From CAZUGA01 sp964619885 (GTDB lineage: Bacteria; Pseudomonadota; Gammaproteobacteria; Methylococcales; UBA1147), in the NCBI GenBank assembly GCA_964619885.1, contig CAZUGA010000002.1, positions 1 through 64,000 on the forward strand: a DNA stretch of 64,000 bases, given 5' to 3'. Shown here one piece after another: positions 20,840-29,815 of this stretch (the first letter of the stretch is position 1; each line of letters opens with the position of its first letter). The notes below the pieces were generated by a model that was not told the DNA's origin, searched no databases, and saw only the letters and a program-made list of their open reading frames with translations. The position numbers and the translations under genes were made by a program.

Positions 20840-21634
20840 TCAACGCAGATCGGCCGGAACATGTGGTGCTATTATCTTGAGTATCAACGCATGAATCTTA
20901 GAATTTGCGGCAATAATATTGCCGGATTCAAGATAGTCGCCAGCGCCGCTAAAATCGGTCACTATTCCCCCAGCTTCTTGCACCAATAATATTCCGGCGG
21001 CGACATCCCATTCACGCAGACCAATTTCCCAAAAACCGTCCAATCGGCCGCACGCAACATAAGCCAGATCCAGCGCTGCTGAACCGGCTCTGCGGATTCC
21101 GGCGCTGTCTTTGAACAAAGCTCTGAACATGTCGAGATACGGTTCCAGATGCTTTTGTGCCTTGAATGGGAATCCAGTTCCGAGCAGAGCACCGTGCATC
21201 ATTTTGTGTTGGGTAACCCGAATGCGGCGGTTATTTAGCATCGCTCCTCGCCCGCGAGATGCGGTATACATTTCCTGTTTCAGCGGATCATAGACAAGGG
21301 CTTGCTCTATATTGCCTTTGTAGACGAGTGCTATCGATACCGCAAATTGTGGGAAACCGTGCAGAAAATTGGTTGTTCCGTCGAGAGGGTCGATCACCCA
21401 GGTATATTCATTGCCTTGGTGGAGTCCACTTTCTTCGGCCAGAATGGTGTGCTCCGGATAGGCTTTGCGGATGGTTTGAATGATGGCTTGTTCCGCCATT
21501 TTGTCGACTTCAGACGCATAATCGTTGCGGCTCTTTTCGTCAACCTGAAGTCCATCGACTCGATCCATAGATCTAACGATAATGTCGCCAGCGGTACGCG
21601 CCGCGCGCGTCGCAATATTGAGCATTGGATGCAT
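20840..21634 (-). CDS. suhB: Inositol-1-monophosphatase family protein SuhB
   Basis: Mg-dependent phosphatase that in gammaproteobacteria also binds RNA polymerase/NusA in rRNA antitermination. 264 residues from the ATG at 21634, where the protein begins MHPMLNIATRAARTAGD, matching E. coli SuhB; a GTG at 21694 with AGGG upstream would add 20 unconserved residues and cannot be excluded. Metal-site blocks are present: EES after HTILAEES, WVIDPLDGTTNF, and GLREWDVAAG with the C-terminal Asp. It is divergent from trmJ, the classic gammaproteobacterial arrangement. Confidence 0.95.
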   Translation of the reverse strand: MHPMLNIATRAARTAGDIIVRSMDRVDGLQVDEKSRNDYASEVDKMAEQAIIQTIRKAYPEHTILAEESGLHQGNEYTWVIDPLDGTTNFLHGFPQFAVSIALVYKGNIEQALVYDPLKQEMYTASRGRGAMLNNRRIRVTQHKMMHGALLGTGFPFKAQKHLEPYLDMFRALFKDSAGIRRAGSAALDLAYVACGRLDGFWEIGLREWDVAAGILLVQEAGGIVTDFSGAGDYLESGNIIAANSKIHALILKIIAPHVPADLR

Positions 21635-21938
21635 GTTGAGTAACGGGTTCTTAAGAAATGCGAGCGTTGAATTTGCTGTGGTTAATTGTGTCACTCAGCC
21701 CTATCGTTCGTTGTCTGGCTGAGAGTTTGGCTAATTATCTCTGTACGTGGGGAACATGCTTATTCGGTTATAAAAATGTCTACGACCACACCGTTGTCAC
21801 CCAGACTTAGGCGTCTAAATTGATTTTTCTGCGAATCAAAGTTTTTAGACAACATCGCTGAATGGATTTACCAAGCTTGGGATGGGGAACATAGAATAGC
21901 AAATATCTGGTAGTATTGCGGACTTTTATTTGGGGTAT

Positions 21939-22661
21939 TTGTTGCAATCAGCCATCAAAATTGTTCTGGTAGAAACCACTCATCCGGGAAATATTGGGGC
22001 AGCCGCCCGAGCCATGAAAAACATGGGTTTGAGTCAGCTTTGTCTGGTATCTCCAAAAATTTTCCCCAGTGCGGACGCGACATCAAGGGCGTCGGGCGCT
22101 GATGACTTGCTCAGTTCAGCGACGGTTTGCGGGTCTTTGTCCGAAGCGATCAGTGAGTGTCAATTGGTTATCGGGGCAAGCGCTCGGGCGAGGAGCATTT
22201 CCTGGCCGACCGTCAATGTGCGCGAATGCGCGGACATGATTGCACGAGCTCCCAACCGGAGTACTGCTATAGTATTCGGCCGGGAAAATTCTGGATTAAC
22301 TAATGCTGAGATAGATCGTTGCCACTATCGGCTTTCTATACCGTGCAATCCCGAATTCAGTTCTTTGAATTTGGCCGCAGCTGTACAAGTAGTGACTTAT
22401 GAACTCTATACCGCATCCGCTGGTCCATTTCTCAAAGAACCGGAATTGGAGCTATTAGCTTCAACCGGCCAAATCGAGTCTTTTTACGATCAGTTGTACG
22501 AAGTAATGTCCGAATTGGGATTTATACACCCAGATAAATCACGATCAATTATGAGACGATTGCGTCGTTTGTTTAACAGGACCCACTTAGAGAAAAAAGA
22601 GATCGATATTCTTCGTGGTATTTTGAGTGCCGTTCAGGGACGCAAAATCCCCCAAAAGTAG
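21939..22661 (+). CDS. trmJ: tRNA (cytidine/uridine-2'-O-)-methyltransferase TrmJ
   Basis: SPOUT-class enzyme that 2'-O-methylates nucleotide 32 of tRNAs with SAM. About 240 residues. The N-terminus IKIVLVETTHPGNIGAAARA and the knot motifs VFGRENSGL and NPEFSSLNLA are diagnostic. The start is taken as the TTG at 21939 because MLQSAIKIVLVE then aligns with E. coli MLQNIRIVLVE and a GGGG lies just upstream; an in-frame TTG at 21930 is less likely. Followed after 13 bases by cysE. Confidence 0.94.
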   Translation: MLQSAIKIVLVETTHPGNIGAAARAMKNMGLSQLCLVSPKIFPSADATSRASGADDLLSSATVCGSLSEAISECQLVIGASARARSISWPTVNVRECADMIARAPNRSTAIVFGRENSGLTNAEIDRCHYRLSIPCNPEFSSLNLAAAVQVVTYELYTASAGPFLKEPELELLASTGQIESFYDQLYEVMSELGFIHPDKSRSIMRRLRRLFNRTHLEKKEIDILRGILSAVQGRKIPQK

Positions 22662-22674
22662 GACTAACAGACAT

Positions 22675-23433
22675 ATGTTTAACAGAATACGAGAAGAAAT
22701 TGACTGCGTGTTCGAGCGAGACCCCGCTGCGCAAAGCGTATTTGAGATTTTGACTGCGTACCCAGGCGTGCACGCAATTATCATGCACCGCGCAAGTCAC
22801 TATTTGTGGTCTTTACGGCTACGCTGGGCGGGACGTTTCTTATCGCATATCGCACGCTGGTTAACCGGAGTCGAGATTCACCCTGGCGCTGTTATAGGTC
22901 AGCGTTTATTTATAGATCACGGGATGGGGATAGTGATAGGAGAAACATCGGTCATCGGCGATGATTGCACCCTATATCATGGTGTGACACTGGGTGGTTC
23001 GACCTGGCAAAAAGGCAAACGCCATCCGACTTTGGGTAATGGTGTGGTGGTTGGTGCGGGTGCTAAAGTCTTGGGACCAATAGAAGTTGGAGATGGCGCA
23101 CGGATCGGTTCGAATTCGGTGGTCCTAAAAAATGTACCGTCTGGAGCAACTGTTGTCGGTATCCCGGGTCACGTTGTGTCTGCAGAAAAGAAAAAACTGT
23201 CACGCCATCGCGAGGAAATTGCCAATAAAATTGGTTTTGACGCCTATGGAGCAACCGCGGATATGCCAGATCCTGTTGCCGATGCGATCAATCATATGCT
23301 GGATCATATCCATGCAATGGATCAGCAGCTTGAGACGATCAAATCGGTATTGAAGGAGAGCGGTGTAGACTGTAAAGCGACGCCGATTCCCGAATTAACG
23401 GACTGTCAATTGAAGTCCGGAGAAGAACCCTAA
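22675..23433 (+). CDS. cysE: Serine O-acetyltransferase CysE
   Basis: Transfers acetyl from acetyl-CoA to L-serine, the first committed step of cysteine synthesis, which supplies the sulfur donor for the downstream IscS. 252 residues from the ATG at 22675 (an in-frame upstream ATG at 22627 lies inside trmJ). The N-terminal helical domain (FERDPAAQS, YPGVHAI) is followed by the left-handed beta-helix with hexapeptide repeats: VEIHPGAVIG, IDHGMGIVIG, YHGVTLGGS, and the catalytic His in DHG. The C-terminus carries an extension after VVSAEKK. Sits 13 bases after trmJ. Confidence 0.96.
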   Translation: MFNRIREEIDCVFERDPAAQSVFEILTAYPGVHAIIMHRASHYLWSLRLRWAGRFLSHIARWLTGVEIHPGAVIGQRLFIDHGMGIVIGETSVIGDDCTLYHGVTLGGSTWQKGKRHPTLGNGVVVGAGAKVLGPIEVGDGARIGSNSVVLKNVPSGATVVGIPGHVVSAEKKKLSRHREEIANKIGFDAYGATADMPDPVADAINHMLDHIHAMDQQLETIKSVLKESGVDCKATPIPELTDCQLKSGEEP

Positions 23434-23508
23434 TTTTGTCCGGTGAAGGTGGTTTCATGGCTGATGTTTGGTCGTTGTGCCGCGCAACGAAGGTAATTGG
23501 CACTAAAA

Positions 23509-23536
23509 TTGACTAATCTGATGGGTGAGGTATAGT
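23509..23536 (+). promoter_or_regulatory. Sigma-70 promoter of iscR
   Basis: TTGACT (23509-23514) and TATAGT (23531-23536) separated by 16 bases, ending 37 bases before the iscR GTG. This is the strongest promoter match I noticed in the window. IscR normally represses its own promoter through a site overlapping these elements. A GACTAA half-site-like sequence lies here, but a full 25-bp type 1 IscR palindrome is not convincing. Confidence 0.6.
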
Positions 23537-23573
23537 GGCGATGGATTAACATTGGAACCTGTGGGGTTTTAGC

Positions 23574-24056
23574 GTGCGCTTAACGACTAAAGGCCGATAT
23601 GCAGTAACTGCAATGCTGGATCTGGCTTTTCATAGTGGTCAGAATCCAGTGACATTGACGGATATTGCAGATCGACAGACGATTTCGCTATCTTATCTGG
23701 AACAGCTTTTTTCGCGATTGCGCAAGGCCGGGATGGTGACTGGCGTCCGCGGACCTGGGGGTGGATATCGTTTGAACCGCGAAGTTGAAGATATAAATAT
23801 CGCCGATATCATCACCGCTGTGGATGAGAGTGTCGACTATACCAAATGCGGGGGAACCGCAGATTGTCAAAATAGTCAGCCATGCTTGACCCATTATCTT
23901 TGGATCGGATTGAGCGAACAGATACACCAGTATTTGTCCGGGATATCCTTGCAGGATCTGCTGGACCAAAAGAATATCCGTCGAGTGGCAGAACGGCAGG
24001 ATTTGCAAGCCGCTCAGTTGATTGAGATGCCCACCAGATTAGCCTCGCAAGCCTGA
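23574..24056 (+). CDS. iscR: Iron-sulfur cluster regulator IscR
   Basis: Rrf2-family [2Fe-2S] transcription factor that senses cluster status and controls Fe-S assembly genes. 160 residues. MRLTTKGRYAVTAMLDL is the standard N-terminus; the winged helix reads ISLSYLEQLFSRLRK, followed by VRGPGGGYRL. The cluster ligands Cys92, Cys98, Cys104 and the following His107 are all present. The start is GTG at 23574. It lies upstream of iscS and iscA as expected, after cysE by 140 bases. Confidence 0.97.
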   Translation: MRLTTKGRYAVTAMLDLAFHSGQNPVTLTDIADRQTISLSYLEQLFSRLRKAGMVTGVRGPGGGYRLNREVEDINIADIITAVDESVDYTKCGGTADCQNSQPCLTHYLWIGLSEQIHQYLSGISLQDLLDQKNIRRVAERQDLQAAQLIEMPTRLASQA

Positions 24057-24208
24057 TGCTTTAGAATTGCCCTTGTTTTTGGGTTTATTCGTTCACTACT
24101 GACATTCTATCCCGATATTCGACAGCTTCAGGCAGTCTTAAGTGCCTCCGGTGTTTTCCGATTGGCCAGCGCAGTTGCAATGAAAATTAAGTTAGGCGAT
24201 TCGATTCA

Positions 24209-25345
24209 GTGATCTATTTCGACCATAACGCGACCACGCCGTTGGACGAACAGGTGCTGGAAGCAATGCTTCCGTTTTATCAACGGTTTTATGGCAACGC
24301 TTCCAGTCTGCACCGACTAGGACGTTTGAGCCGGGGCGCGATTGAAACGGCTCGTGAACAAGTGGCCGCATTGGTGGGTACAGTACCCATCCAAATTGCC
24401 TTTACCAGCGGCGGTACCGAGTCGAATAATATGGCGATTAGTGGCTTGGCGAAGTCCTTAGACGTTGGGGCTATAGCCTATGGTGCTACGGAACATCCAT
24501 CTGTATTAGAGCCAGTCCACGCATTGTCGCGTGATGGATGGCGGGTGCGTCCGATTGGTGTAGATGCTGATGGTCTGATCGAACCACAGGCATTTCAGAA
24601 ACTGGTCGATCCGGCATTGCGGTTCGTGAGCTTGATGTTGGCCAATAATGAGACCGGGGTTATCCAGGATGTTGCGCAATTTGCGTGCGAATTGCGTAAC
24701 CGTGGCGTCTTGGTCCATTGCGACGCGGTTCAGGCCGCCGGAAAGATGGCGATCAAATTTGATGAACTAAATGTAAACTTGATGTCTTTGTCAGCGCATA
24801 AAATTGCAGGGCCCAAGGGTGTTGGGGCATTGGTAATGGATAAGGCAACCCAATTAAAACCTTTAATCCACGGTGGCGGACAGGAACGAGGACGGCGTGG
24901 CGGTACCGAAAACGTAGCGGCTATTGTTGGGTTCGGTAAGGCTTGTGAAATGGCTTTGTCTCGCCAGTTGGATTCGGCACAGCGTTTATTAACGCTTAGA
25001 GAACAATTGGAGGAAGGGTTGGACGAATTGGGTGTGGCAGATGTTTTTGCCCGCGAAGCCAGTCGATTGCCAAATACCGTTCAATTTGGTGTTCCGGGAA
25101 TAGACGGTGAAATGATGGTCATGGAGTTGGATAGGCACGGTGTTGCAGTATCTAGCGGCTCGGCCTGTTCCAGCGACGGAGGAGAGCCCAGTCATGTATT
25201 GATGGCGATGGGTATTGAGTCAGGTATTGCCAAAACGGCAGTCCGGGTTAGTCTTGGCCTAGAAAATACCGCTTCGGATATAGTTGGGTTTTTGGATGCG
25301 ATGAAACGAATAGTTCCAGACCGTGGTCGAACTAGGCGTGCATAG
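24209..25345 (+). CDS. iscS: Cysteine desulfurase IscS/NifS-like
   Basis: PLP enzyme that takes sulfur from cysteine for Fe-S clusters and tRNA thiolation. 378 residues, shorter than the 404 of E. coli IscS mainly at the C-terminus. PLP-binding Lys198 lies in SAHKIAGPKG and the mobile-loop catalytic Cys320 in SSGSACSSDG, typical of group I enzymes. FDHNATTP instead of the usual LDYSATTP makes the N-terminus more NifS-like. GTG start. The gene follows iscR after 152 bases, and the scaffold gene iscU is not downstream. Confidence 0.92.
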   Translation: MIYFDHNATTPLDEQVLEAMLPFYQRFYGNASSLHRLGRLSRGAIETAREQVAALVGTVPIQIAFTSGGTESNNMAISGLAKSLDVGAIAYGATEHPSVLEPVHALSRDGWRVRPIGVDADGLIEPQAFQKLVDPALRFVSLMLANNETGVIQDVAQFACELRNRGVLVHCDAVQAAGKMAIKFDELNVNLMSLSAHKIAGPKGVGALVMDKATQLKPLIHGGGQERGRRGGTENVAAIVGFGKACEMALSRQLDSAQRLLTLREQLEEGLDELGVADVFAREASRLPNTVQFGVPGIDGEMMVMELDRHGVAVSSGSACSSDGGEPSHVLMAMGIESGIAKTAVRVSLGLENTASDIVGFLDAMKRIVPDRGRTRRA

Positions 25346-25416
25346 AGAATAGGTGCATTCGTTGGCGCCAGGCGTCGCGATAGACTATTTTATATTTATT
25401 TGGATGAGGGTTTGAT

Positions 25417-25740
25417 ATGGCCGTGCAATTGACCGAAAACGCAGAAAATCAAGTGCGAATACAATTGGAAAAACGTGGCAAAGGGATGGGTTTACGATTG
25501 GGTGTCAAAAAATCAGGATGCTCTGGTTTTGCCTATGTTATCGATTTTGCGGATAACCTCACTCCTGACGACCAGGTTTTCGAGAAAAATGGTATAAAAG
25601 TAGTCGTGAATACCGAACATCTTAAATTCTTAGACGGCCTGCAGCTCGATTATCGAAAAGAAGGGATAAACGAGGCGTTTCATTTTAATAACCCGAACGT
25701 AAAAGATTCTTGCGGCTGCGGAGAGAGTTTTTCGGTTTAA
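25417..25740 (+). CDS. iscA: A-type iron-sulfur carrier IscA
   Basis: Small carrier that passes Fe-S clusters to [4Fe-4S] targets. 107 residues, the exact length of E. coli IscA, with the three conserved cysteines Cys35 (SGCSG), Cys99 and Cys101 (CGCGES). ATG at 25417 follows a GAGGG by eight bases. It lies 71 bases after iscS where iscU would normally sit. A rho-independent terminator follows at 25825-25850. Confidence 0.96.
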   Translation: MAVQLTENAENQVRIQLEKRGKGMGLRLGVKKSGCSGFAYVIDFADNLTPDDQVFEKNGIKVVVNTEHLKFLDGLQLDYRKEGINEAFHFNNPNVKDSCGCGESFSV

Positions 25741-25824
25741 TGCCCGGGTGAATCGAAATCTCGCCAAACCAAAAAATTCTATTACGCTTAAGCTGACGCA
25801 AGGTTGATTGCTTGTGTTATGCGC

Positions 25825-25850
25825 AACCGGTAAACTACGCCGGTTTTTTT
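25825..25850 (+). terminator. Rho-independent terminator after the isc cluster
   Basis: Stem AACCGG/CCGGTT (25825-25830 with 25840-25845), nine-base loop, then an unbroken T run to 25850. It lies 85 bases beyond iscA and would end the iscR-iscS-iscA transcript before ndk, confirming that the cluster stops at iscA. Confidence 0.75.
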
Positions 25851-26010
25851 ACATTAATACTACGCTGATTATTTTATCGTTTTCTCATTGAAACACGCTA
25901 GCAATATCGATTGGGAGTGGCGAGTAAGTCCATTCTACAATCTATATTGGTGTGTTGGATAAGGAGAGCGACTTTGTTGGCGGTTGTACCCGATACTTTT
26001 GGAGACTTGG

Positions 26011-26442
26011 ATGGCGATCGAACGCACTTTTTCAATAATTAAACCGAGTGCTGTGGCAAAAGATTTGATAGGAGAAATCTACCGCCGCTTTGAAAAAGGA
26101 GGGCTTAATATTGTAGCGGCTAAAATGCTACATCTAACGCAACGCCAGGCAGAAGGATTTTATGCGGTGCATAAAGGCAAACCCTTTTATGATAACCTGA
26201 TGAAATCTATGGTCTCGGGTCCGATCATGATACAAGTTTTGGAAGGTGAAAATGCTATTGAACGGCATCGGGAATTGATGGGTGCAACGAATCCGGCCGA
26301 TGCCGCCTTGGGTACCATACGCGCTGATTTTGCCGAAAATGTTGTTGAAAATGCGGTACACGGCTCCGATGCACCAGAAACCGCGAAGGAAGAAATCAGG
26401 TTTTTCTTTACCGATGACGAAATCTGCCCTCGTACCCGTTAA
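26011..26442 (+). CDS. ndk: Nucleoside diphosphate kinase
   Basis: Transfers the terminal phosphate between nucleoside triphosphates and diphosphates through a phosphohistidine. 143 residues from the ATG at 26011, which gives the standard MAIERTFSIIKPSAV start. The active-site His is in NAVHGSD, with GATNPADAA before it. An in-frame start at 25984 adds nine unconserved residues. It overlaps the start of rlmN by 29 bases. Confidence 0.97.
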   Translation: MAIERTFSIIKPSAVAKDLIGEIYRRFEKGGLNIVAAKMLHLTQRQAEGFYAVHKGKPFYDNLMKSMVSGPIMIQVLEGENAIERHRELMGATNPADAALGTIRADFAENVVENAVHGSDAPETAKEEIRFFFTDDEICPRTR

Positions 26443-27514
26443 TACGGATACAATCAATCTGCTTGATCTTGATTTAGCCGCGATGGAGCGGTTTTTCGCC
26501 AATATGGGTGAAAAGCCATTTCGTGCAAAACAAGTGCTCAAATGGATCCATCAGCTAGGGGTAGTCGACATCGACGCGATGACCAATTTGAGTAAAGACC
26601 TTCGAGCTCAACTCAATGCGACTAGCGAGATTAAGATTCCGGAAATCGTCTATCAGCAAACATCGTCAGATGGTACTCGCAAGTGGTTGTTGCAGATGGA
26701 TTGCGGCAATCGAGTTGAAACCGTTTATATCCCCGAAGGCAAACGAGCCACTTTATGCGTTTCTTCACAGGTCGGTTGCGCCTTGGATTGTTCGTTTTGT
26801 TCTACCGCCCAGCAAGGGTTTAACCGCAATTTGAAAGTATCGGAAATTATCGGTCAACTTTGGATTGCTGCAAAGGCAGTTGGCGAAGAACGTCCGGTGA
26901 GCAATGTCGTCATGATGGGGATGGGAGAACCATTGTTGAATTTTAGCAATGTAGTCAGCTCGATGAATCTGATGATGAGTGATTTTGCCTATGGCCTATC
27001 CAAGCGCCGGGTAACCTTGAGCACTTCTGGTGTTGTACCGGCGTTGTATCGATTGCGCGAGCTTAGTGATGTGGCGTTGGCAATCTCGTTGCATGCAAGC
27101 GACGACAAACTGCGTGATCAATTGGTTCCCGTTAATAAAAAATATCCAATAAAAGAATTGCTCGATGCGTGTAAGCACTATGTAGAGAATGGAAGTCAGC
27201 GTAAGATTACGTTCGAGTATGTGATGCTGGATGGCGTGAATGATTCACCGAGTCAAGCCAAAGCCTTGTGTCGACTTCTGAGCGATGTGCCGTCAAAAAT
27301 TAATTTGATCCCATTTAATAGATTCCCGAATACGGTGTACCGATGCTCCAAAAGATCAGCGATCGAGCGTTTCCAGGAAATTTTGATTAATGCGGGATAT
27401 GTCACAACAGTACGTAAAACTCGTGGCGACGACATTGACGCTGCTTGTGGACAATTGGTCGGTAAAGTTAATGACCGTTCCCGGCGGTCAACCCGTATCG
27501 CAATGGAGGCTTGA
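26414..27514 (+). CDS. rlmN: Dual-specificity rRNA/tRNA adenine-C2 methyltransferase RlmN
   Basis: Radical-SAM enzyme that methylates A2503 of 23S rRNA and A37 of some tRNAs. 366 residues from the ATG at 26414. The cluster motif CALDCSFC, followed by STAQQGFNRNL, is characteristic; GMGEPLLNF and SLHA are family blocks, and the mechanistic cysteine lies in DIDAACGQL near the C-terminus. The start is inside ndk (29-base overlap), and the next gene pilW begins two bases after its stop, so ndk-rlmN-pilW are likely one transcript. Confidence 0.97.
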   Translation: MTKSALVPVNTDTINLLDLDLAAMERFFANMGEKPFRAKQVLKWIHQLGVVDIDAMTNLSKDLRAQLNATSEIKIPEIVYQQTSSDGTRKWLLQMDCGNRVETVYIPEGKRATLCVSSQVGCALDCSFCSTAQQGFNRNLKVSEIIGQLWIAAKAVGEERPVSNVVMMGMGEPLLNFSNVVSSMNLMMSDFAYGLSKRRVTLSTSGVVPALYRLRELSDVALAISLHASDDKLRDQLVPVNKKYPIKELLDACKHYVENGSQRKITFEYVMLDGVNDSPSQAKALCRLLSDVPSKINLIPFNRFPNTVYRCSKRSAIERFQEILINAGYVTTVRKTRGDDIDAACGQLVGKVNDRSRRSTRIAMEA

Positions 27515-27516
27515 CC

Positions 27517-28260
27517 TTGCATAGATTTTTGAGTTTTATCTTAATCTGCCTGTTATTGATGTCATGCGCTGCGCGTAAGCAGTCAAATGATCTGGACGTC
27601 GCCGAACCTAGTCCCGCAGACGTCTATACCCGATTGGGCATTGAGTATATGGACAGGGGGCAGTTAGATTTAGCTTTGGAAAATTTTCGGCATGCGTTGG
27701 AATTGGACTCGGGCAGCAGCGAGGCGAACCATGCGATCGCCATTCTTTATCAGCAGTTGGAACAGCGGCATTTGGCGGCGCGTCATCTTGAAAAAGCGGT
27801 CGCGCTGAGGCCGACCAACGCCAGCGCGCAAACAGATCATGCAAGTTTTCTCTGCTCCAAAGGAGAATATGCCCAGGCCAACAAACATTTTGAAATAGCC
27901 ATTAATACACCATTGTACAAGCGGCCATGGGTCGCGATGGCCAATGCAGGAATTTGTGCGCAAAAGGCGGGTAAAATCGATGAAGCTGAGTCCTATCTTC
28001 GAAAGGCACTGAAAAAGCGCCCAAATTTTGCACCTGCGCTGTTGGCGATGACGCGTATCAGTGTAGCAAAAGGCGAAGCGATGTCAGGAAGGGCATTTTT
28101 ACAACGTTATCAATCGGTTGCTAAGGATACTGCAGAATCCCTGGCGTTGGGGATGGAGATCGAATCTGAATTAGGCGATCAAAAAGCCGTTGAAGATTAT
28201 CGATCGCAATTATTAGCAGAGTTTCCGGATTCCGCTCAAGCTGCTGCGATATCAGATTAA
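27517..28260 (+). CDS. pilW: Type IV pilus biogenesis lipoprotein PilW (PilF)
   Basis: TPR lipoprotein that anchors and assembles the PilQ secretin at the outer membrane. 247 residues from a TTG at 27517, seven bases after GGAGG (a TTG at 27511 is too close). The signal ends LLLMSCAA (lipobox MSC). About five TPR units follow from residue 38, beginning YTRLGIEYMDRGQLDLALENF and AIAILYQQLEQRHLAARHLEKAV-type repeats. Position after rlmN is the normal gammaproteobacterial one. Implies type IV pili elsewhere in the genome. Confidence 0.93.
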   Translation: MHRFLSFILICLLLMSCAARKQSNDLDVAEPSPADVYTRLGIEYMDRGQLDLALENFRHALELDSGSSEANHAIAILYQQLEQRHLAARHLEKAVALRPTNASAQTDHASFLCSKGEYAQANKHFEIAINTPLYKRPWVAMANAGICAQKAGKIDEAESYLRKALKKRPNFAPALLAMTRISVAKGEAMSGRAFLQRYQSVAKDTAESLALGMEIESELGDQKAVEDYRSQLLAEFPDSAQAAAISD

Positions 28261-28524
28261 ATTTCCCATCTACTTTGCAAAATGCGAGCAGAGGACGTGT
28301 CGTTTCGGTAATCCGGTATAAATTGTCGATAGCGACAGTCACTTAGACAGCGATTTGGGCTGCATCCGCACAATCTAGCCTTGCGATCCAATAATCTGAT
28401 ATCCTTAACAAATTTTTCACCCGACAGATTACTCCATAGATACATGTTGCAACTATGTATTATTTTGGAATCAATTTATCCCTTTTAGATAGAATTTTGC
28501 TGGCGAATTAACAGTTTTGAGTTG

Positions 28525-29805
28525 ATGGTTAAGAAAATACAAGCGATCCGCGGCATGCATGACATTCTCCCCAGTGAAACTGGGCGTTGGCAGTGGGTCG
28601 AACAAGAATTACGTAGCGTTCTGTCGGCTTACGGTTACGTAGAAATTCGGTTGCCGATCGTTGAGAGCACCGATTTATTTCGCCGCTCCATCGGGGAGGT
28701 GACGGATATAGTTGAGAAGGAAATGTACAGCTTCGATGACCGCAATGGCGATTCTTTGACATTGCGTCCGGAAGGAACGGCGGGTTGTCTGCGTGCTTGT
28801 ATTGAACATGGGTTGTTGCACAATCAGACGCAGCGGCTTTGGTACATCGGTCCAATGTTTAGACACGAACGACCGCAAAAGGGACGTTATCGGCAATTTT
28901 ATCAAGTTGGGGTAGAAACTTACGGAATGCAAAGTCCGGAGATCGATGCCGAGCTTATATTGTTGACCCGGCGGTTGTGGAATATATTGGGTGTGGCGGG
29001 AAAATTAGAGTTACAACTCAATTCCCTAGGCTCGACCGACGATCGTTTGGCATACCGGGCAAAGTTGGTTGATTATTTTTCCGAGCATAAATCTACGCTA
29101 GATGAAGACAGTTTACGCCGTCTACATTCGAACCCACTGCGTATTCTCGATAGTAAGAACCCTGAGATGCATGATCTGATCAAGCAAGCTCCTTTGCTTA
29201 CAGATTATTTGGGCGACGAGGCGCGACAGCACTTTGATCGATTGTGCGAGATTTTAGACCAATCGGCGGTCGATTATTGCCTAAACCCACGATTGGTTAG
29301 GGGACTGGATTATTATTGCAATACGGTGTTCGAATGGGTTACAGCGGAATTGGGCGCACAAGGGACGGTTTGCGCGGGAGGGCGTTACGACGGTTTGGTT
29401 GAACAATTGGGCGGGCGTAGCAACGCAGCCGTAGGTTTCGCTATGGGGCTGGAACGTTTGGTGTCGTTAGTAGATGATGGTGAGCTTTCAATATTGGATA
29501 ATGCGCTCGACCTTTTCCTGATCCGGGTGGGTGATACCGCGGAAAATACCGGGATAATGCTGGCTGAAAAATTACGCGATGCATTACCGGAATTACGCAT
29601 TGGTATGCAAAGTGGTGGGGGTAGTTTTAAAAGCCAGTTCAAACGAGCAGATAAAACCGGCGCGAACTACGCGTTAATATTGGCAGACGATGAGATAGAA
29701 AAGGGCGTAGTTGGGGTTAAACCCTTACGCAGTGATGAACAGCAGGTGAGTGTAAAGCAATCAGAATTGATAGATTACCTGCGCGATTTAGCAAAATCCG
29801 ACTAA
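28525..29805 (+). CDS. hisS: Histidyl-tRNA synthetase
   Basis: Class II aminoacyl-tRNA synthetase. 426 residues from the ATG at 28525. MVKKIQAIRGMHDILP is the canonical start; motif 2 is MFRHERPQKGRYRQF, the histidine A block is LVRGLDYYCNTVFE and motif 3 is AVGFAMGLERL. It starts 264 bases after pilW, where rodZ and ispG stand in E. coli. It ends 10 bases before yfgM, so hisS-yfgM-bamB-der read as one unit. Confidence 0.97.
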   Translation: MVKKIQAIRGMHDILPSETGRWQWVEQELRSVLSAYGYVEIRLPIVESTDLFRRSIGEVTDIVEKEMYSFDDRNGDSLTLRPEGTAGCLRACIEHGLLHNQTQRLWYIGPMFRHERPQKGRYRQFYQVGVETYGMQSPEIDAELILLTRRLWNILGVAGKLELQLNSLGSTDDRLAYRAKLVDYFSEHKSTLDEDSLRRLHSNPLRILDSKNPEMHDLIKQAPLLTDYLGDEARQHFDRLCEILDQSAVDYCLNPRLVRGLDYYCNTVFEWVTAELGAQGTVCAGGRYDGLVEQLGGRSNAAVGFAMGLERLVSLVDDGELSILDNALDLFLIRVGDTAENTGIMLAEKLRDALPELRIGMQSGGGSFKSQFKRADKTGANYALILADDEIEKGVVGVKPLRSDEQQVSVKQSELIDYLRDLAKSD

Positions 29806-29815
29806 GGAGAATTCA

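Noticed and set aside
23505..23540. Type 1 IscR operator over the iscR promoter
   Set aside because: One half-site-like GACTAA is present, but the opposite half does not match at the right spacing.
28257..28445. 62-residue minus-strand frame in the pilW-hisS gap
   Set aside because: No ribosome site or domain; not a rodZ or ispG remnant.
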